From Devosia sp. 66-22 (GTDB lineage Bacteria; Pseudomonadota; Alphaproteobacteria; Rhizobiales; Devosiaceae), in NCBI GenBank assembly GCA_001899065.1, contig MKUZ01000017.1, positions 310,001 through 374,000 of the forward strand: DNA of 64,000 bases, read 5' to 3'. Under the pieces are notes generated by a model that was given only the letters and a program-made list of their open reading frames with translations, was not told the DNA's origin and ran no database searches. The number at the start of each line of letters is the position of its first letter. The first letter of the stretch is position 1. The position numbers and the translations under genes are program-made. This document shows positions 11,101 through 23,093 of this stretch, in pieces.

Positions 11101-12822
11101 GTGACAGACCGGCTCCGCATCGCCCTGGCGCAACTCAACCCGAAGGTTGGGGCGCTGACGGCCAATCTGAAGCTCGCGACCGACGCCCTGCGGCAGGCAG
11201 CCGAGGCCAGGGCCGACATCCTGATGCTGTCGGAGCTGTTCCTCACCGGCTACTTCCCCGAGGATTTGTTCTTCAAGCCGCGCTTCCTCGAAGACGCCAT
11301 GCACACGGCGGGCGAACTGGTCCGCGCGACGAAGGGGATGAGCGTCAGTCTGCTGCTGCCCACGATCTGGCGCGAGGGGCACACGCTTTACAATGCCGTG
11401 GTGCTCGCCGAGGACGGCAAGGTCGTCGCCCGCCGGCTGAAGCGCGAGTTGCCCAATGACGACGTGTTCTACGAAAAGCGCTACTTCACGCCGGGGCCGC
11501 TGCCCGAGCCGATGGTCATCAAGGGCGTGACGATCGGCGTGCCGATCTGCGAGGACATCTGGCATCGGCCGGTCTGCGAGCACCTCGTGCAGCGCGGCGC
11601 CGAGATGCTGCTGTGCCCCAATGGCTCGCCCTACTGGACGGACAAGCAGCACATCCGCAAGGACCTCGTCCGCTCGCGCACGCAGGAAGACGGCGTGCCG
11701 CTGCTCTATCTCAACCAGGTGGGCGGCCAGGACGAGCTGGTCTTCGACGGCGCGTCCTTCGGCATGGAGCCGGGCAACAAGCTCGTCTTCCAGGGCAAGA
11801 GCTTCGAGAGCGACTTCATCGTCTCCGACTGGGAGCGCGGCAAGCACGGCTGGCACTGCACCAGGGGCGATGTGATCCCGCTGGCCTCGATCGAAGAAGC
11901 GCCGTGGCAGGCGATGCTGCGCGGCCTGCGCGACTATGTGCGCAAGAACGGCTTCAGCAAGGTCGTGCTCGGACTGTCGGGCGGCATCGACAGCGCCATC
12001 GTGGCGGCGATCGCCGCCGATGCGCTCGGCCCCGAGAATGTCCACTGCCTGATGCTGCCCTATGTCTATACCAGCGAGGAGAGCCTCGCCGACGCCCGCG
12101 ACTGCGCGGTGCGCCTCGGCGTCCGCTACGACGTCGTTCCAATCGGTGCGCCGGTGGACGAGGCCCTGCGCGAATTGCAGCCGGTGTTCGGCAATGTGGC
12201 GCAGGATACGACCGAGGAGAATATCCAGTCGCGCATGCGCGGCCTCGTGCTGATGGCGGTCTCCAACAAGACCGGCGCGATGCTGCTGACCACCGGCAAC
12301 AAGTCGGAGATGGCGGTGGGCTACGCCACGATCTATGGCGACATGAATGGCGGCTTCAACCCGATCAAGGACCTCTTCAAGATGGAGGTCTACAAGCTCG
12401 CCGCCTGGCGCAACGCCCATGTCCCCGACGGCTCGCTCTGTCCACATGGCGACGTGATCCCGCGCTCGATCATCGACAAGGCGCCGAGCGCCGAGTTGCG
12501 GCCCAACCAGACCGACCAGGATTCGCTGCCGCCCTATCCGATCCTCGATGAGGTGCTCACCGGCCTCGTCGAAAATGAACTGTCGGTCGCCGAGATCGTC
12601 CAGCGCGGACACGGCCGGTTCGACCGGGCGCTGGTCAAGCGCGTCGAGCGGCTGCTGCTGCTCGCCGAGTACAAGCGCCGGCAGGCGGCGCCGGGCGTGA
12701 AGCTGACCCGCAAGGCATTCGGCATCGGGCGCAAATATCCCATCACCAACGGGTATCGCGACGAGAGCGAGGTTGTGCCGCGCGAGCAGCCGCCGGTGCC
12801 CGCCAAGCAGGGCGTGCAGTGA
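11101..12822 (+). CDS. nadE: Glutamine-hydrolysing NAD+ synthase
   Basis: This enzyme amidates nicotinate adenine dinucleotide to NAD+ using ammonia channelled from glutamine. The 573-residue product joins an N-terminal nitrilase-type glutaminase to a C-terminal ATP-pyrophosphatase synthetase. The glutaminase shows Glu in SELFLTGY, Lys in [16 protein letters not shown] and Cys in VPICEDIWH. The synthetase shows the P-loop-like [20 protein letters not shown] near residue 292 and the downstream [19 protein letters not shown]. The start is GTG at 11101. The stop overlaps the GTG start of gltX (GTGA), so the two genes are translationally coupled. Confidence 0.95.
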   Translation: MTDRLRIALAQLNPKVGALTANLKLATDALRQAAEARADILMLSELFLTGYFPEDLFFKPRFLEDAMHTAGELVRATKGMSVSLLLPTIWREGHTLYNAVVLAEDGKVVARRLKRELPNDDVFYEKRYFTPGPLPEPMVIKGVTIGVPICEDIWHRPVCEHLVQRGAEMLLCPNGSPYWTDKQHIRKDLVRSRTQEDGVPLLYLNQVGGQDELVFDGASFGMEPGNKLVFQGKSFESDFIVSDWERGKHGWHCTRGDVIPLASIEEAPWQAMLRGLRDYVRKNGFSKVVLGLSGGIDSAIVAAIAADALGPENVHCLMLPYVYTSEESLADARDCAVRLGVRYDVVPIGAPVDEALRELQPVFGNVAQDTTEENIQSRMRGLVLMAVSNKTGAMLLTTGNKSEMAVGYATIYGDMNGGFNPIKDLFKMEVYKLAAWRNAHVPDGSLCPHGDVIPRSIIDKAPSAELRPNQTDQDSLPPYPILDEVLTGLVENELSVAEIVQRGHGRFDRALVKRVERLLLLAEYKRRQAAPGVKLTRKAFGIGRKYPITNGYRDESEVVPREQPPVPAKQGVQ

Positions 12823-14141
12823 CCACCGTCCGCTATGCCCCATCGCCCACCGGGCGCCTGCATCTGGGCAACGCCAGGCCGGCGCTGCTCAACTGGCTGT
12901 TCGCGCTCAGGACCGGCGGCACCTATGTGCTGCGGCTCGACGATACCGACCGCGCGCGTTCGACCGAGGCGTTCGCCGCGGGCATTGAGGAGGATCTCGC
13001 CTGGCTCGGTGTGACGCCGGGCCTCAAGGTCCGGCAGTCCGACAGGACGGCGCTCTACGACGCGGCGCGCGACCGGTTGATCGCGAGCGGCCGTCTCTAT
13101 CCAGCCTATGAGACCGAAGAGGAGCTCGAGATCAAGCGTGGCCGAGCCCGCCTGCTCGGCAAGCCGCCGATCTACGATCGCGCCGCGCTGTCGCTCACCG
13201 ACGAACAGAAGCGGCAGTACGAAGCCGAGGGGCGCAGGCCGCACTGGCGCTTCCGGCTCGATGGCCGCCCCGTGACGTTCAACGATCTCATCAAGGGACC
13301 GCAGACCGTCAACACCGCGTCGATGTCCGACCCCGTGCTGATCCGCGCCGACGGGACCTATCTCTACACGCTGCCCTCGGTCGTGGACGACATCGACCTC
13401 GCCATCACGCACGTGATCCGCGGCGAGGACCATGTGTCCAACACCGGCACGCAGATCGAGATCTTCGAAGCGCTCGGCGGCAAGGTGCCGGCGTTCGCGC
13501 ACCACAATCTGCTGACGGGCGCCGAGGGCGAGGGCCTCAGCAAGCGGATCGGATCGCTCTCGCTGGCCGAGCTGCGCGAGGAGGGCTTCGAGGCGCTGGC
13601 GGTCGCGACGGTGGCCGTGCTCACCGGGACCAGCCTGCCGGTCGAGCCGCACGCCGATCTGGGCCAGATCGCCGGAACGCTCGACCTCTCGATGATCTCG
13701 CATGGTCCGGCGCGCTTCGATCCTGCCGAGCTCGAGAGCCTCAATGCGCGCCTGCTGCATGAGATGCCCTATGAGGCGGCGCGTCCGCGCCTGCCGCGCA
13801 GCATCGGTGGTGCCGCATGGGAAATCCTGCGCGCCAATCTGCGCAAATTCTCCGACATCGAGGCGTGGGCACGGGTGCTGGAAGGCGAAGCGGCGCATGT
13901 CCCTGCGGCGCCCGAAGACCGCGCGTTTCTCGCCGACGCTCTTGAACTGCTGCCGCCCGAGCCGTGGGACGAGGCAACCTGGTCGCTATGGACCGGCGCG
14001 CTCAAGCAGAAATCGGGCCGCAAGGGCAGGGCGCTGTTTCATCCACTACGGCTGGCGTTGACCGGCCGCGAGGATGGTCCCGACTTCAAGTCCCTGTTGC
14101 CGCTGTTGGGGCGTAAGGTGTGTCGGGACCGACTATCCTGA
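12819..14141 (+). CDS. gltX: Glutamate--tRNA ligase, short second-type
   Basis: A class I aminoacyl-tRNA synthetase that charges tRNA(Glu), and in many alphaproteobacteria tRNA(Gln) before amidation. The 440-residue product shows the HIGH-like motif in [12 protein letters not shown] and the KMSKS-like loop LSKRIGS near residue 242. Alphaproteobacteria often have two GluRS paralogues; this one looks like the shorter GltX2 type. It starts with GTG at 12819 inside the nadE stop. Its 3' end overlaps the opposing DUF2865 gene by 56 bases, and its last residues (KVCRDRLS) look less conserved than the rest. Confidence 0.93.
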   Translation: MTTVRYAPSPTGRLHLGNARPALLNWLFALRTGGTYVLRLDDTDRARSTEAFAAGIEEDLAWLGVTPGLKVRQSDRTALYDAARDRLIASGRLYPAYETEEELEIKRGRARLLGKPPIYDRAALSLTDEQKRQYEAEGRRPHWRFRLDGRPVTFNDLIKGPQTVNTASMSDPVLIRADGTYLYTLPSVVDDIDLAITHVIRGEDHVSNTGTQIEIFEALGGKVPAFAHHNLLTGAEGEGLSKRIGSLSLAELREEGFEALAVATVAVLTGTSLPVEPHADLGQIAGTLDLSMISHGPARFDPAELESLNARLLHEMPYEAARPRLPRSIGGAAWEILRANLRKFSDIEAWARVLEGEAAHVPAAPEDRAFLADALELLPPEPWDEATWSLWTGALKQKSGRKGRALFHPLRLALTGREDGPDFKSLLPLLGRKVCRDRLS

Positions 14142-15237
14142 CCCGTTTGTCACCGAACATCACGATGCGCTCGGGCTCGTTCGCCGCCTGCTGAACGACG
14201 ACGGGCTTGGGCTCCTCGCCGGGCGCCGCCGGTCGCGGGCGGGGCAGGGGGATATCGACATAGGCCACCGCGGTGGCCTGGACGATCGTGACCTGGCTCT
14301 GTCGGCGCGGATCGCGCATGGGGAGCGGGAAGCTCAGCTCGCCGTAATTGACGATCGCCCGATTGCTGCCGTCGTCCATCGCCACCAGGCCGATCGCGCC
14401 ATAGTTCGCCTTCGCCTTGCAGCTATTGGCGGTGTCGTAGGCCGACCGGTAGGCGAAGGCCGTGGGCAGGTCGACATAGCGCTGGCCCTGCAGGTTGATC
14501 ATCTGCTCGGGACCCTGGCCTGGATTGTCGTAGTAGTAGAGGTCGACATCCATGCCGGGGCATTGCTCCATGCAGGCGGCGAGATCGTTTGGTGCGTATT
14601 CGACCAGCGTCGAGTAGCTGACCGGCCAGTAGTAGCCGTCGACCCGGCGGACGCACACCGTGCGGACGGTCTCATAGCCCGCAAAGCCCTCGAACTCGTC
14701 GCCGCGGGTGTCGACGCCCCCATCGCCGTCATCGAAGCCGCCGAAGAGCTGCTCGAAGATGTTGCCGCGCTTGCGCTCGGTGACGCCGGCGCTCGAACGG
14801 GACGAGCAGTTGAAGCGGGCCATCTCCTGGAGAATCGCCTCGCGCTGCTGCGCAACCGCGGCGCCGGTTTCCGCCTGGCTGGAGGCCGCCTGCAGCGCTT
14901 CGCGGGCGCGGATGACGACGCGGGCCTGGGTGCGGCAGGCGCTGTTGAGCTTCTCGCCGCGTTTGGCCGCGGCATTGCAGCCGTCACGGACATATTTGCT
15001 TTCCGCCCGCTGCACGTCGCGTTCGAGCTCGCGCGTCCGCCGCCGGACATCGCTCAGATCATCGAACGCGCCGCTCCGCTCGATCGAAGCAAGCGTGTTG
15101 GCCAGCGCCTGGCAATTGCGCGACTGCGCATAGGCGTCGCTGCCGTCGAGGACGAAAACGAGGCTGACGCAGCACAGCAGCGCCAGACGCATCAAAACTG
15201 CCGACGCACTCTGCGTCAGATTCACGGCGAACCCCAT
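14086..15237 (-). CDS. DUF2865 domain-containing exported protein
   Basis: The 383-residue product has an N-terminal signal (hydrophobic about 14-35, ending near AYAQ). A helical Arg/Glu/Ala-rich region of about 100 residues follows, then the DUF2865 core. The core shows [18 protein letters not shown], the [15 protein letters not shown] cysteine segment and a [17 protein letters not shown] segment. DUF2865 is largely restricted to Hyphomicrobiales and has no known role; the cysteines and signal suggest a periplasmic protein. Its 3' end overlaps gltX in antisense orientation over 56 bases. It is monocistronic. Confidence 0.85.
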   Translation of the reverse strand: MGFAVNLTQSASAVLMRLALLCCVSLVFVLDGSDAYAQSRNCQALANTLASIERSGAFDDLSDVRRRTRELERDVQRAESKYVRDGCNAAAKRGEKLNSACRTQARVVIRAREALQAASSQAETGAAVAQQREAILQEMARFNCSSRSSAGVTERKRGNIFEQLFGGFDDGDGGVDTRGDEFEGFAGYETVRTVCVRRVDGYYWPVSYSTLVEYAPNDLAACMEQCPGMDVDLYYYDNPGQGPEQMINLQGQRYVDLPTAFAYRSAYDTANSCKAKANYGAIGLVAMDDGSNRAIVNYGELSFPLPMRDPRRQSQVTIVQATAVAYVDIPLPRPRPAAPGEEPKPVVVQQAANEPERIVMFGDKRVRIVGPDTPYAPTAATGT

Positions 15238-15415
15238 GCGCTCCTGGCTAGTGCTGCATTTAGCCCAAATTCGGACGAGACCGAAACGGGCTGAACCTAA
15301 AGCTCAGGCGTCACCGCAACGTGAATGGCGGTGAGGGGTTCCAGGAATATCAGCGCTTGCAAGGCGTTAAGCTTCCTGAGAGCGTCCGTGCTCTTCGACA
15401 CCGGAGCCATCCCCG

Positions 15416-15886
15416 ATGCCTATGAAGTCCCCCCTCATCCTTGGATTTGCCCTCGCCCTGACCGTTGCGGCTGTTGCGACGGCCCAGGACACCGCGGCCG
15501 TGGTGGTCGATCCCGCCATTGCCGGGATGACGAATGACCAGCTGGTCGAGGCCCGCCAGAGCGCCATGAAGCAGAACGGCATGACCCTGCGCGGCGCCGC
15601 CTCGCTGACCGGCGAGCAGGCCGTGGCCGCCGCGACGACGGTCCTGCAGAACTTCGCCAATCTGCCGGCGCTGTTCAGGGAGGGCTCAGGCACCGACAAA
15701 TCCAAGGCGCTGCCGGCGGTGTGGCAGAACTGGGACGACTTCAAGGGCCGGTTCGACCACGACGCAGAAGTTGCCGCGCGCATGCTCGCCGCCGCGCAAT
15801 CGGGCGACACGGCCGGCTACACCGCCGCGATCCAGGAAATCGGCGATAGTTGCGGCGCCTGCCACATGACCTACCGCTCCCGCTAA
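15416..15886 (+). CDS. Cytochrome c' family protein
   Basis: The 156-residue protein has a signal peptide (ending near TAQD) and a four-helix-bundle type sequence. The single haem-binding CxxCH motif lies near the C-terminus (CGACH, about residue 146), the hallmark of cytochrome c' and c-556. The N-terminal region carries the RQSAMKQNG segment, where c-556 proteins place the distal ligand. These periplasmic proteins bind nitric oxide or act as minor electron carriers. The ATG at 15416 is followed two codons later by another possible ATG start. No partner oxidase is nearby. Confidence 0.88.
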   Translation: MPMKSPLILGFALALTVAAVATAQDTAAVVVDPAIAGMTNDQLVEARQSAMKQNGMTLRGAASLTGEQAVAAATTVLQNFANLPALFREGSGTDKSKALPAVWQNWDDFKGRFDHDAEVAARMLAAAQSGDTAGYTAAIQEIGDSCGACHMTYRSR

Positions 15887-16097
15887 GTGGTCCCGACGCC
15901 ATTCATCCACCCTGCCGACGGAAGGCCTTGCTTTCCGCCGGCTTCGTCGTCACATTGCGCGCCATGAAAACCGCCGTCGCGATTATCGTCGTCTCGATTA
16001 TTTGCTGCTAACAGCTGTTGGCGGCGCGGTTTTCTTCACCCTACTAGTCTCGAAGCCAGAAGAGCCCGCTGCCAGCGTGTAACCGCTTGGGATAGCC

Positions 16098-17504
16098 ATG
16101 GGCTCTGACGTGACATTGAAGCTGCACAATACGCTGACGCGGACCAGGGAGGATTTCGTCCCCTTGGATCCCAACAACGTGCGCATGTATGTGTGCGGCC
16201 CCACGGTCTACGACTTCGCGCATATCGGCAACGCGCGTCCCGCGATCGTCTTCGACGTGCTGTTCCGGCTGCTGCGCCACGTCTACGGCGCCGACCACGT
16301 CACCTATGTCCGCAACATCACTGATGTCGACGACAAGATCAACGCGCGCGCCGCGCGGGACTACCCGAACAGCCCGCTGAACGAGGCCATCCGCAAGGTC
16401 ACCGAGACCACCGCGGCGCAATACCAGAAGGACACGACGGCGCTCGGTTGCCTGCAGCCCACCGTGCAGCCGCGCGCGACCGAGAACATCGATGAAATGC
16501 AGCGCATCATCGCGTCGCTGCAGCAGCGCGGCCACGCCTACGAGGCGGGTGGCGAAGTGCTGTTTGCGGTCGAGACGATGGACGATTACGGCGCGCTGTC
16601 TGGCCGCGACCTGTCGCAGAATCTTGCCGGCGCACGCGTCGAGGTCGACGCCCACAAGCGCAACCCGGCCGACTTCGTGCTGTGGAAGCTGAGCTCGGCC
16701 AGCGAGCCGGGCTGGGACTCGCCATGGGGCAGGGGGCGTCCCGGCTGGCACATTGAATGCTCGGCCATGAGCGAGCGGTATCTCGGCCAGGTGTTCGACA
16801 TCCATGCCGGTGGCCTTGACCTGATCTTCCCGCACCACGAGAACGAGATCGCCCAGTCGCGCTGCGCCCATGGTACCGAGACGATGGCGCGCTACTGGCT
16901 GCACAATGGGTTCCTCCAGGTGGAGGGCCAGAAGATGTCGAAGTCGCTGGGCAATTTCATCACCATCAACGAGCTGCTCGAGACCGACAGGTTCGGCGGC
17001 CGGAGCTGGCCGGGCGAAGTGCTGCGCCTCGCCATGCTGATGACGCACTATCGCGAGCCCATCGACTTCACGGTGAAGCGGGTCGAGGAGGCCGAAGAGA
17101 AGCTGCGCGGCTGGCAGCGGACGGCGTCGGCCGCCAAGGGTACCGGCACGCCCGATGCGTCGGTGATCGAGGCGCTGGCCGACGATCTCAACTTCCACCG
17201 CGCATCGGTCGCCATCGATGTGATCGCGCGCAAGGCGAACCGCGGCGTCGAGACGGCGGTCGAATGCCTCGCCGCAACGCTCGAATTCTTCGGCTTCAGC
17301 AAGGACGGCCTGCTGTCGGATGCGCTGGTGTTCGACCACTCGCGCGTCGAGGATGCGGTGCAGGCCCGCCTCGCGGCGCTCAATGCCAAGGACTTCGCCA
17401 AGGCGGACGAGATCCGGTCGGCGCTTCTCGCCGAGGGTATCCAGCTGATGGACAGCAAGAACGACGCTGGCGAACGCGTCACCAAATGGGAGATCAAGCG
17501 ATGA
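16098..17504 (+). CDS. cysS: Cysteine--tRNA ligase
   Basis: CysRS charges tRNA(Cys). The 468-residue class I synthetase carries the zinc-binding Cys in YVCGPTVYD, the HIGH-type motif FAHIGNARP near residue 38, zinc ligands in WHIECSAMS and HHENEIAQS, and KMSKSLGN near 279. Its C-terminal helical and anticodon region is of normal length. It heads a tightly packed run: the next gene starts inside its stop codon (ATGA), so the downstream VOC protein is probably translationally coupled. Confidence 0.96.
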   Translation: MGSDVTLKLHNTLTRTREDFVPLDPNNVRMYVCGPTVYDFAHIGNARPAIVFDVLFRLLRHVYGADHVTYVRNITDVDDKINARAARDYPNSPLNEAIRKVTETTAAQYQKDTTALGCLQPTVQPRATENIDEMQRIIASLQQRGHAYEAGGEVLFAVETMDDYGALSGRDLSQNLAGARVEVDAHKRNPADFVLWKLSSASEPGWDSPWGRGRPGWHIECSAMSERYLGQVFDIHAGGLDLIFPHHENEIAQSRCAHGTETMARYWLHNGFLQVEGQKMSKSLGNFITINELLETDRFGGRSWPGEVLRLAMLMTHYREPIDFTVKRVEEAEEKLRGWQRTASAAKGTGTPDASVIEALADDLNFHRASVAIDVIARKANRGVETAVECLAATLEFFGFSKDGLLSDALVFDHSRVEDAVQARLAALNAKDFAKADEIRSALLAEGIQLMDSKNDAGERVTKWEIKR

Positions 17505-17867
17505 GCATCTTCGATCATGTCGGGCTGTCCGCGACGGATTTCGGCCGCTCGATGGCGTTCTACACCGCGGCGCTCGGCACGCTCGGGATCAAGCCGCTGG
17601 CCGAGTTCAGCGAAGGCGGCCACTCCCATGCCGGCTTCGGCAAGGACCAGCCGAGCTTCTGGATCGGCAGCGGCAAGCAATATCGTGGCGAGGCGCATGT
17701 GGCGTTCGTCGCGGGCAGCCGCGCGGAAGTGGAGGCCTTCCATATGGCGGCGCTCGCCAATGGCGGGCGCGACAACGGCAAGCCGGGGCTGCGGCCGCAT
17801 TATCACGCCAACTATTATGGCGCCTTCGTGCTCGATCCGGACGGCCACAACATCGAAGCGGTCTATC

Positions 17868-17878
<11 letters not shown>
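17501..17878 (+). CDS. VOC family protein (glyoxalase/bleomycin-resistance fold)
   Basis: The 125-residue protein is a small vicinal-oxygen-chelate domain. [20 protein letters not shown] opens the first module, and [16 protein letters not shown] closes the second with the usual metal-ligand Glu. Members bind or turn over small molecules such as methylglyoxal adducts or antibiotics; the substrate is unknown here. The ATG at 17501 overlaps the cysS stop, and the 3' end overlaps the first GFA gene by 11 bases, so it sits inside one operon-like run. Confidence 0.85.
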
Positions 17879-19781
<1,903 letters not shown>

Positions 19782-19785
<4 letters not shown>

Positions 19786-20288
19786 TGGACGATCTCGATC
19801 TGGGTGAATTCTCCGGCGGCTGCCAGTGCGGCGCGGTGCGCTTCCATGCCAGGGCGATCCGCGAGAACCCGCATGTGTGCTACTGCCGCATGTGCCAGAA
19901 GGCGACGGGCAACCTGTTCGCGGCGCTGGTGGGCATCGGCCACGAGAACCTGACCTGGACGCGCGGCAAGGCCGCCGAGTTCCGCAGCTCCGAGCATGTC
20001 GGTCGCGGCTTCTGCGGCAATTGTGGGACGCCGCTCTACTACCGCTATGAGGGCGGCCAGCACATCTCGTTCACGATCGGTGCCTTCGACGAGCCGCATC
20101 GGATTCCGCTGCTCTACCAGATGGGGCTCGAAGGTAAGCATCCGTCGCTGTTCCACCTCCGCGATGTCGAGGAAGTCGGCACCACCGAGGCGGCAATGGG
20201 CGACGAAGCCGGCGCCATCAAGCGCAGCAACAACCAGCATCCCGATCACGACACGCCAGCGTGGACACCAAGACCGAGTACCGTGTGA
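19782..20288 (+). CDS. GFA family zinc protein, copy 3
   Basis: A third paralogue (about 168 residues) with GGCQCGAVRFH, CYCRMCQKATGNLF and FCGNCGTPLYY. It starts at one of two adjacent ATG codons (19782 or 19785) behind a GGAGG ribosome-binding site inside the end of copy 2. It ends in the same HPDHDT pattern. Its TGA overlaps the probable ATG of cimA (TGATG), so translation of the whole run from cysS to cimA could be coupled. Confidence 0.85.
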
Positions 20289-21886
20289 TGACCAAGGACC
20301 GCCTTTATCTGTTCGACACCACGCTGCGCGATGGCGCGCAGACGGCCGGCATCGAGTTCTCGCTCGAGGACAAGATCCGCATCGCCGCGCTGCTCGAGGA
20401 GATCGGGGTTGACTACATCGAGGGCGGTTACCCTGGGGCGAACGTCGTCGACGACGAGTTCTTCCGGCAGAACCGCACCAGGCGCGCGACGTTCACTGCC
20501 TTTGGCATGACCAAGCGCAGCGGCCGTTCCGTAGGCAACGACGCCGGCTTGCAGGCCGTGCTGCGTGCGCCGGCATCGGCAATGTGCCTCGTCGGCAAAT
20601 CGTCCGAGCATCAGGTCAAGGTCGCGCTGGGCATCAGCGGCGAGGAGAATCTGAAGAGCCTGCGCGAGTCCGTTCAGGCCGGCGTCGCGGCGGGCAAGCA
20701 GGTGCTGATCGACTGCGAGCACTTCTTCGACGGCTACAAAGGCAACCCCGACTACTCGCTGACCTTCGTGCGCACGGCGATCGCGGCTGGCGCACGCTGG
20801 GTCGTGCTGTGCGACACCAATGGCGGCACGATGCCCAGCGAAGTCGCCGAGATCGTCCGCGCGGTGACGGCAGTCGTGCCGGGCGACAAGCTCGGTATCC
20901 ACGCGCATGACGATACCGGGCAAGCGGTGGCCAACTCGCTGGCGGCCGTCGAAGCCGGCGTGCGGCAGATCCAGGGCACGCTCAACGGGTTGGGCGAGCG
21001 CTGCGGCAACGCCAACCTCGTGACGCTGATCCCGACGCTGGTGTTGAAGCCGGTCTTTGCCGATCGCTTCGAGACGGGCGTCGGACCCGAGCAATTGGCC
21101 GAGCTCACCCGCGTCAGCCGCGCCTTCGACGATCTGCTCAACCGGGCGTCGGACCGGCAGGCGCCCTATGTCGGCGCCGCGGCGTTCGCGACCAAGGCGG
21201 GCATCCATGCGTCCTCGATCGCCAAGGACCCCTCGACCTATGAGCATGTGCCGCCCGAGAGCGTGGGCAATGTGCGCAACATCATGGTCAGCCAGCAGGC
21301 CGGCAAGTCGAACCTGCTGACCGCCCTCAAGCGCCACGGCATCGTGCTCGACAAGGACGATCCGCGGCTCGAACGGCTGCTGCGCACGGTCAAGGAGCGC
21401 GAGGCGCGGGGTTATTCCTACGACGGCGCCGAGGCGAGCTTCCTGCTGCTCGCCCGCGAGGTGCTGGGCACCGTGCCGCGCTACTTCGAGGTGGAGAGCT
21501 ATCGCGCCTCGGTCGAGCGGCGACACAACGCCAAGGGCCAGCAGATCGACGTGACCGAGGCGGTGGTCAAGGTCGTCGTGGACGGCGAGCGCTTCATGTC
21601 GGTGGCCGAGGGCAACGGCCCGGTCAATGCGCTCGACACCGCGCTGCGCAAGGATCTGGGCAAGTTCTCGGGCGATATCGGCGACCTCGAACTGGTCGAC
21701 TTCAAGGTGCGTATCCTCGACGGCGGCACGGGCGCGGTCACCCGTGTGCTGGTCGAAAGCCGCGACGCCAGCGGCGAGCGCTGGTCGACGATCGGCGTCT
21801 CCGCAAACATCATCGACGCCTCATTTGAGGCGCTATATGAATCCATCACATATAAACTGCTCAAAACGAGGGGAACGGCCACGTAG
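20288..21886 (+). CDS. cimA: (R)-citramalate synthase
   Basis: Citramalate synthase condenses pyruvate with acetyl-CoA and gives a threonine-independent route to 2-oxobutyrate and isoleucine. The product of about 532 residues has the HMGL-like N-terminus LYLFDTTLRDGAQTAG, the metal-ligand region GIHAHDDTGQAVANS, the GERCGNANL loop and the C-terminal LeuA-type allosteric domain (ANIIDASFEALYESI). Length and the GAQTAG motif favour the CimA group over 2-isopropylmalate or homocitrate synthases. The ATG at 20288 overlapping the upstream stop is preferred over the GTG at 20261. Confidence 0.92.
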   Translation: MTKDRLYLFDTTLRDGAQTAGIEFSLEDKIRIAALLEEIGVDYIEGGYPGANVVDDEFFRQNRTRRATFTAFGMTKRSGRSVGNDAGLQAVLRAPASAMCLVGKSSEHQVKVALGISGEENLKSLRESVQAGVAAGKQVLIDCEHFFDGYKGNPDYSLTFVRTAIAAGARWVVLCDTNGGTMPSEVAEIVRAVTAVVPGDKLGIHAHDDTGQAVANSLAAVEAGVRQIQGTLNGLGERCGNANLVTLIPTLVLKPVFADRFETGVGPEQLAELTRVSRAFDDLLNRASDRQAPYVGAAAFATKAGIHASSIAKDPSTYEHVPPESVGNVRNIMVSQQAGKSNLLTALKRHGIVLDKDDPRLERLLRTVKEREARGYSYDGAEASFLLLAREVLGTVPRYFEVESYRASVERRHNAKGQQIDVTEAVVKVVVDGERFMSVAEGNGPVNALDTALRKDLGKFSGDIGDLELVDFKVRILDGGTGAVTRVLVESRDASGERWSTIGVSANIIDASFEALYESITYKLLKTRGTAT

Positions 21887-21909
21887 TTGTTCCTCCATCG
21901 GGGAACGTC

Positions 21910-22713
21910 TTGGCCGCCTCTCATGCTGCACTTTCGGTGAGCGCCACCGTCGGCGTCGCTGTTGCGACGCTGCTGGTCGTGGGCGGCATTCTGGCCGCGC
22001 CGTCGCTGCTCGAATGTTCCCGTGATTCCAACGGTTTCGGTGCATGTCTTCACGACAGAATGGCTGACGGCGGACTGCTCGCGCCGGAGGCGGGCAGCAC
22101 CGAGCAGCCCGACATCGTCGCCGACGTGTCCAGCGAACCGTCCGCGCCGCCGGCACCGGCGGGCTGGATGGGGGCCAACGCCAACGAGTATGAGACGCCG
22201 GCTGCCGCGCCCGTGGGCCTGACCGGTTCTCCTGCGACGATCACCGGAGCCGAAGCCGCGCCGGTCGCCGAGCCGCCGCTCGAGGTGGCGATCGTGCCGC
22301 CGGCCGAACTGGCGACAGGATTGCCCTCGGCAGGCCCCGAAGCTGCCACGGTGACGCTCGATGCGACGGCGCCCGGCCTCGTCGCCGAAGGCGCGCCCTC
22401 CGCTGCTTTGGCGCCGGCCGCCGATGTTGCGCTCGTCGGGCCGCAAGGGGCCGTGAACGCCACCGGGCCGCAACCGGCCGAGCCGCCCGACGGTGCTGCG
22501 ACGCTGACGCCGCCCGAGAGCCTGGTTGTCGAGGCGCCCACCGCGGAGCCCGAGGCGCCGCCGGTACAACTCGAAGCCGAGGCGAGCGTCGAGCCGATCG
22601 AGGCACCCGCGTCGACCGCCCCCGAATTCAACCCGCTTTATCCCAACGTCCTCGTGCTGCCGCCGCCGGCTTCGGGGGACAATTCGTCGTTCCGCACGCT
22701 GCAGTTGAACTGA
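21910..22713 (+). CDS. Membrane-anchored Ala/Pro-rich protein of unknown function
   Basis: This reading frame of about 267 residues starts at TTG 21910. It has one N-terminal hydrophobic segment (about residues 7-30) followed by a short cysteine-containing stretch. A long region dominated by Ala, Pro, Glu and Val follows, to about residue 245, with a more ordered tail (FNPLYPNVLVLPPP). It is probably anchored in the inner membrane with a disordered periplasmic extension. I do not recognise a family. Codon use is consistent with a real gene and it is co-directional with cimA, 23 bases away. Confidence 0.6.
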   Translation: MAASHAALSVSATVGVAVATLLVVGGILAAPSLLECSRDSNGFGACLHDRMADGGLLAPEAGSTEQPDIVADVSSEPSAPPAPAGWMGANANEYETPAAAPVGLTGSPATITGAEAAPVAEPPLEVAIVPPAELATGLPSAGPEAATVTLDATAPGLVAEGAPSAALAPAADVALVGPQGAVNATGPQPAEPPDGAATLTPPESLVVEAPTAEPEAPPVQLEAEASVEPIEAPASTAPEFNPLYPNVLVLPPPASGDNSSFRTLQLN

Positions 22714-22751
22714 TCGGCCTTGCGAAAGTCGCGGTTCTCTTCTATCGGTAA

Positions 22752-23093
22752 ATGACGATGAACACGATGCAGGACGAAGAACTGGCCGACGTGATGCGCG
22801 CACTGGGACACCCGGTGCGGCTGTCGATCCTGCGCATCCTCGCCGAGAAGCAGTCCGACTGCTGCTGCACCGACGTGACCGACTGCCTGCCGCTGGCGCA
22901 GTCGACGGTGAGCCAGCACATCAAGGTGCTGCTCGATGCGGGGCTGGTCGAGCGCAGCCCCAAGGGCACCCGCAATTGCTACTCGCTGAACACCTCGCGG
23001 CTCGCCGCGCTCAACGGCGCGTTCTCGGGGCTCTATTCCGGCCTCGCGGCTGACCTCGCCGCGCCGCGGCGAACGGAAACCGAGCCGGCCTGA
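22752..23093 (+). CDS. ArsR family winged-helix regulator
   Basis: The 113-residue protein has the ArsR/SmtB winged helix: MRALGHPVRLSILRILAEK, then recognition-helix text AQSTVSQHIKVLLDAGLV. A cysteine-rich loop SDCCCTDVTDC occupies the alpha-3 region where many ArsR/SmtB sensors place their metal or thiol ligands. It could therefore sense a soft metal, metalloid or thiol stress. Its TGA overlaps the ATG of an Atm1/HMT1-type ABC exporter, so it most likely represses its own operon. Confidence 0.88.
   Translation: MTMNTMQDEELADVMRALGHPVRLSILRILAEKQSDCCCTDVTDCLPLAQSTVSQHIKVLLDAGLVERSPKGTRNCYSLNTSRLAALNGAFSGLYSGLAADLAAPRRTETEPA

Noticed and set aside
15914-15942. GC-rich hairpin after the cytochrome c' gene
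   Set aside because: Arms are interrupted by a mismatch and no T tract follows, so it is not convincing as a terminator.
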